Positions 60,597 through 64,000 of a stretch of DNA of 64,000 bases are shown here, in pieces. The notes under the pieces are model-generated. The model saw only the letters and a list, made by a program, of their open reading frames with translations, made no database searches and had not been told where the DNA came from. The DNA lies in assembly GCA_033439265.1 (NCBI GenBank), contig JAVTVX010000013.1, forward strand, positions 24,696,000 to 24,759,999, given 5' to 3'. The position numbers and the translations under genes were made by a program. The number at the start of each line of letters is the position of its first letter. Within the stretch, counting starts at the first letter, position 1. This stretch comes from Dillenia suffruticosa. Its lineage: Eukaryota > Streptophyta > Magnoliopsida > Dilleniales > Dilleniaceae.

Positions 60597-62600
60597 ACTT
60601 TTGAAAAAGAATGTGACCAACTCTATTTGTCTACAATAGCCTAGTTCATACCTGCTTGCATCTGAGAAAGATGAGCCGATCCTCCTTTGTCAGAATGGTA
60701 TCTGGACTTTTGCAGCCATTGCATATGAAGTATTCATCTGCAAAAACAAAATGATAAACAGTACAAGGGATATATCAGTGTTCATCAATCTCAGTTTTAA
60801 CATTTGTAATATTATTAGGTCCAACTCTTCCCTTATGAATAAGATGCTACAGCACGTTCAATCTCAATGGACCCAAGTAGTCGTGAAGAGAATATAGCAA
60901 ATTCTTACTAAGCACTTCAAGAAAGCTCACCTCAAACTATCAGAAATCCATGTTCATTGAATGTAGTTTTGTAAGAAGTTTGGTTAAATCTTAGAATCTT
61001 GGTCCTGTTCACGGAATATTTTTAAATCTTCTAATGGGAAACCAGGACATGAATGTATGGGTTCAAATTTCATCCCATCGGATTTTTACCTAAGAGTCAA
61101 TAGAAAATAACCTCTACAGGGCAATCTAAAAGAAGATCTCAATTCTCAAAGATATAAATTATAACATGGCAACCAAAGCACAAACTTCTGAGGATTTCAT
61201 GGTGTTAAAGGAAATACTTTGGGGGGCTATTTCATGTCAAAAGGGGATCAATATGGTGAATTATGGAATCTTTGCTCTGCCCTGTATTTTGCCTGGAAAA
61301 AACAAACATCTCAGCTCCATCTTAATGTGACATTCTTTGATTGGGAAGCAGGGTCACTACGATTCTAACTCTGGAAATATCACCCCAGTGAATTGATGAT
61401 TTTTTTGTGGAGATGATCTAGAACCAGTGGACTTAAGGTTACAATGCTTGCAAGCAATAAGGTTGGCAGGTTTTCTCCCCTTCTCCACTGGTGCTTTCTA
61501 TGCATTTGGTGCTTACAAGAGATTTGTATCTAAATCAACAAGCATGAAGAGAAGTGTAAAGTGTAAATACGAGGTAAAAGATCTTTTTCTCTGAGTCCTT
61601 TCGCAATTCTTTGGTTATCTTGGAGAAATTTGAAAATTTTTAGGGGACAAAAAAACCTCTCATCTTGTCCAAATATATGGTTTAAAACTTCTTTATTTTA
61701 GGTTTGCTGAACTCAGCCATCCAACATGTAGGACTTGCCAGCCCACTTAGCGGGCTTGGGCTCCCTTATCAAGGTGGTCCGAGAATATTAGGACTGAGCT
61801 TTGGATTTTACTCCGGTCAACCCAGACCACAAAAAACCTTTCAAAATAGTGTTGATAACACTACTGGAAGAAGGTACTTGCTAATGTATCTTCGCAAGAT
61901 CCCTTCAAAGTTTTTAGGAGCAAATCAACCCATTACAACCAAACATTGTTGCCCATCAGGAGATCTACTAATTCCATCTCAGCCAGCAAGAAAGCCATTA
62001 CATGATCAGGTTCCCGATGCATCCTGAGAACAAAAGCATAAACCGTAGTCAGATCATTTTCCACTATCACATTGATAATTTTCTAAATAGAAAAGTCATC
62101 CACGACGAGTCTTGGTGCAACGGTCGAGTTGCTCCTTTAGTGACCTCAAGATCACGGGTTTGAGGCATGGAAACAGCCCATTTGCAAAAATTGAAGGGGA
62201 AGGCTGTGTACATGTATGCCCATCCTCCACCTACCCCCCGCACTAAACCGGGAAGCACTTTGTGCATAGGGTGAGCCCTTTTTAAAAGTCATCCATCAAT
62301 GCATTAGACAAAATTATTTAATGGAAGTGGGAAAAAAAATGTATACAAGTTCAACTTTCTGTTCAATCAATTAAAAGTCTACCTGATAAATTTTCTGTTT
62401 TCTCAGTTAACTTATCCAGGGAATCATCAATGGGGTCCTGGACCACAGGCTTCTTCTTCTTCTTCTTCTTCTTCTTGGTCGGGTCAAATGGAGCGAGCCA
62501 CAAGAAAAAGCACATAGAAAAACAATTTAAAGAAAAAGCCAAACAGTTTAGCATTCTCACAAATCCCAAAATCGTTTTCTGCAACTCATAGTCCTGCACA
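60597..62600 (-). pseudogene. eIF2B-beta-like (EIF2 subunit beta): eIF2-beta pseudogene, copy B (carries a SINE)
   Basis: Tandem sister of copy A with the same three exons in the same order: 62383-62497 (LAPFDPT, poly-Lys, VVQDPIDDSLDKLTEKTENL), 61882-62023 (MHREPDHVMAFLLAEM, a one-base deletion relative to copy A, then a TGA, then FAPKNFEGILRRYI) and 60652-60737 ([20 protein letters not shown]). The acceptor before LAPFDP is mutated (GCAG to GTGG) and the donor after RRYI is GC instead of GT. Internal exons are missing just as in copy A, so that deletion preceded the duplication. A SINE sits in the intron between the first two exons. Confidence 0.9.
62102..62283 (+). mobile_element. tRNA-derived SINE (Au-like) with 11-bp target duplication
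   Basis: 182 bp with a pol III A-box-like TGGTGCAACGG and B-box-like ATCACGGGTTTGAGGC near the 5' end. The 3' part has AAACAGCCCATTTGCAAAAA, CCCGCACTAAACCGGGAAGC and GGGTGAGCCC, ending in a short T run. These are hallmarks of the plant Au SINE family. Perfect AAAAGTCATCC repeats flank it (62091-62101 and 62284-62294). Copy A has the uninterrupted AGAAGTCATCCATCAATGC. Confidence 0.92.
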
Positions 62601-62998
62601 TGTTTTGAAAATAGCAACAAGAAATAACGTTGTGAATGTATTTCTAACCACACAGTATTGGCACACAAGCATATAAAAGGTTGTAGTTATAAACTAGATG
62701 AGGAAAAGATTTTAGAATGTGAGAGGATATTAGTGGTTTCACATAATTCAATAATAAAGTACTTAATGTGAGGAGATAATTTTTTTTTTCAAAACATAGA
62801 AGAGAATCCAAACCACCGCTCCAAAAATAAACTTTCTTACTGCTAAAGCAAACATATAAAGAAAATAAAATAGAAACAAAGGGTAGTCTGGTGTTGCAAT
62901 GCATGAGATAAACCATCACTTCTGATAGTTGTGCTATGCATAAAATACATCTGCTTCTGATTTTACAATAATAAAAGAGATTGAGGCATGTAACTTAC
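62501..62998. other. Intronic/intergenic gap between eIF2-beta blocks
   Basis: Holds the right edge of duplication copy B (similarity to copy A fades near 62600) and AT-rich sequence without coding signal. Confidence 0.5.
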
Positions 62999-64000
62999 GT
63001 CTCACAGAGATACATAAAATTCACAAACACTGTCTTCTTTGTGCCTTCTCAAAGAACTAGTGGTGGTCTCATCACTCTCCTGCATCTATCTGCAGCAAGC
63101 TCTGCACTATTCTACTGAAGGATGTTGAAGACCCTACTTAGAAGCAGTATATGCAAGATTAAACATGGTTATATGAGAGACTTTCAAAGGGAGAGTTCCA
63201 TCAAGCAGATCAGAAAGTCTATGAATATACACTTTGAAAGCTTTACCGTGAGAAGCAAAGTAAATAGCACATACAAATGACAGAATTTGATAAAAATTGC
63301 CCCCCAAAATTCATTAAGGTTTGCCCCTGCGACAATGCCAAAGAATATATAAGGATGTTAACCAAGAATTTTAGCAAACAATAAACCACTCCACAATATT
63401 AATAAACCATTGTTACCAAGCAATGATGTTCCATCAAAGATATGCAGCATTGTTACATGACACAATACAGCAACATGACAACAAAGTTGTTAAAAAAAAA
63501 AATTGCAGGCCCATGTCGGTACGATGTTCCATTCAAAGATGTGTCCGTTGGACTCGAACTTATTTCTAGAAGTGCAAGTGCAACATATAAATAGTAATAG
63601 GGACTTAATATTAAGGGCTCAAGTATCAAGAAGAATAAAAAACACTCAAGATTAAATGCATGTAGAGAAGTTTGGAGATATAAAACCAGATAGCCAAAAC
63701 TAAGAGCAGCCAAAACTTAAAGCAAGACACAAAATGCCAGGTAGAAAAAAATACCTCATTATACTCCTAGTTCCTGTCATTTCCATCCCATGGATTCTAT
63801 GATAAAACAATTCCTTCCCCTTCTTCATCATAACCAATGAGGTCTATAAGAGGAAAATATTAAGCATTTCCACATGCATAAAAAATCATCAAATATATTG
63901 CCAGTAGTTATGATGATTATGCTACAAGTTGAGCTCCAGTAGTAATATACAAAACAAACCTACCATCAACATCCTTGCAAGCATCAACATTTTCATCATT
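62999..64000 (-). pseudogene. eIF2B-beta-like (EIF2 subunit beta): eIF2-beta pseudogene block C (central exons, continues past window)
   Basis: Three consecutive central exons: 63964 to beyond 64000 (NDENVDACKDVD), 63755-63843 (LIGYDEEGEGIVL, stop, NPWDGNDRN, stop, EYNE) and 62999-63144 (LLSRVFNIL, stop, ELAADRCRRVMRPPLVL, stop, EGTKKTVFVNFMYLC). These are exactly the parts missing from copies A and B. Phases fit the normal gene, and the last donor (AC|GTAAGT) would join in phase to the GATGCATCG exon type. Several stops and a lost acceptor (CTG for CAG at 63145-63147) make it a pseudogene. The exons that should follow are not directly to its left, because copy B's N-terminal exon intervenes. 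Confidence 0.88.

Noticed and set aside
60329..60644. Frames with long Leu or Phe runs
   Set aside because: These are the TTC microsatellite read on the plus strand; the meaningful reading is the minus-strand poly-Lys of eIF2-beta.
62067..62267. 66-codon minus-strand open frame
   Set aside because: Runs through the SINE on the opposite strand; no protein is expected.

Overview
The window is nuclear DNA of a flowering plant, most likely a eudicot. Genes have many short exons with GT-AG introns, intergenic DNA is AT-rich and full of GA/CT microsatellites, and LINE, Ty3/gypsy, MITE and tRNA-derived SINE remains are scattered through it. There are no bacterial operons, CRISPR arrays or phage genes. 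Gene models were assembled by eye from open frames plus splice sites. For the two complete conserved genes (RAPTOR and the aminotransferase) every exon junction keeps phase.

Left part (1-36.4 kb), conserved gene block. The 3' end of a TOM1-like (TOL) VHS/GAT ubiquitin-adaptor gene runs rightward (101-2236). A complete 23-exon RAPTOR gene, the substrate-recruiting subunit of TORC1, runs leftward (3870-20341, 1372 aa). A 15-kb gene-poor stretch with two LINE relics follows. Then comes a complete 9-exon mitochondrial alanine-glyoxylate aminotransferase-2-type gene, also leftward (32458-36078, 473 aa). From memory, this order combines two Arabidopsis neighbourhoods (TOL7-RAPTOR1A and RAPTOR1B-PYD4), so it looks like an ancestral arrangement.

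Middle (36.4-52.7 kb). About 7 kb of AT-rich DNA shows only repeats. It is followed by a decayed ALKBH1-type 2-oxoglutarate dioxygenase (minus strand, ~43.8-45.6 kb). An apparently intact 3-exon gene (47796-49469) encodes a 464-aa bulb-lectin/PAN membrane protein with no kinase domain and a 5-codon upstream ORF overlapping its start codon. A broken LURP-one-related (LOR) gene lies at 51.15-51.67 kb.

Right part (52.7-64 kb), a pseudogene and transposon nest. Minus-strand exon fragments of translation initiation factor eIF2-beta occur in at least three rearranged blocks. Two are tandem copies of one unit that already lacked its central exons. Copy A was then invaded by a LINE fragment and by a 5.3-kb Ty3/gypsy LTR element. 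Copy B was invaded by a 182-bp SINE. Each copy holds the unoccupied version of the other's insertion sites, so target duplications and insertion order can be read directly. A third block (62999 to the window end) holds the central exons missing from A and B.

No new multi-gene system is evident. The most informative novelties are the nested eIF2-beta pseudogene array and the conserved TOL-RAPTOR-aminotransferase block.
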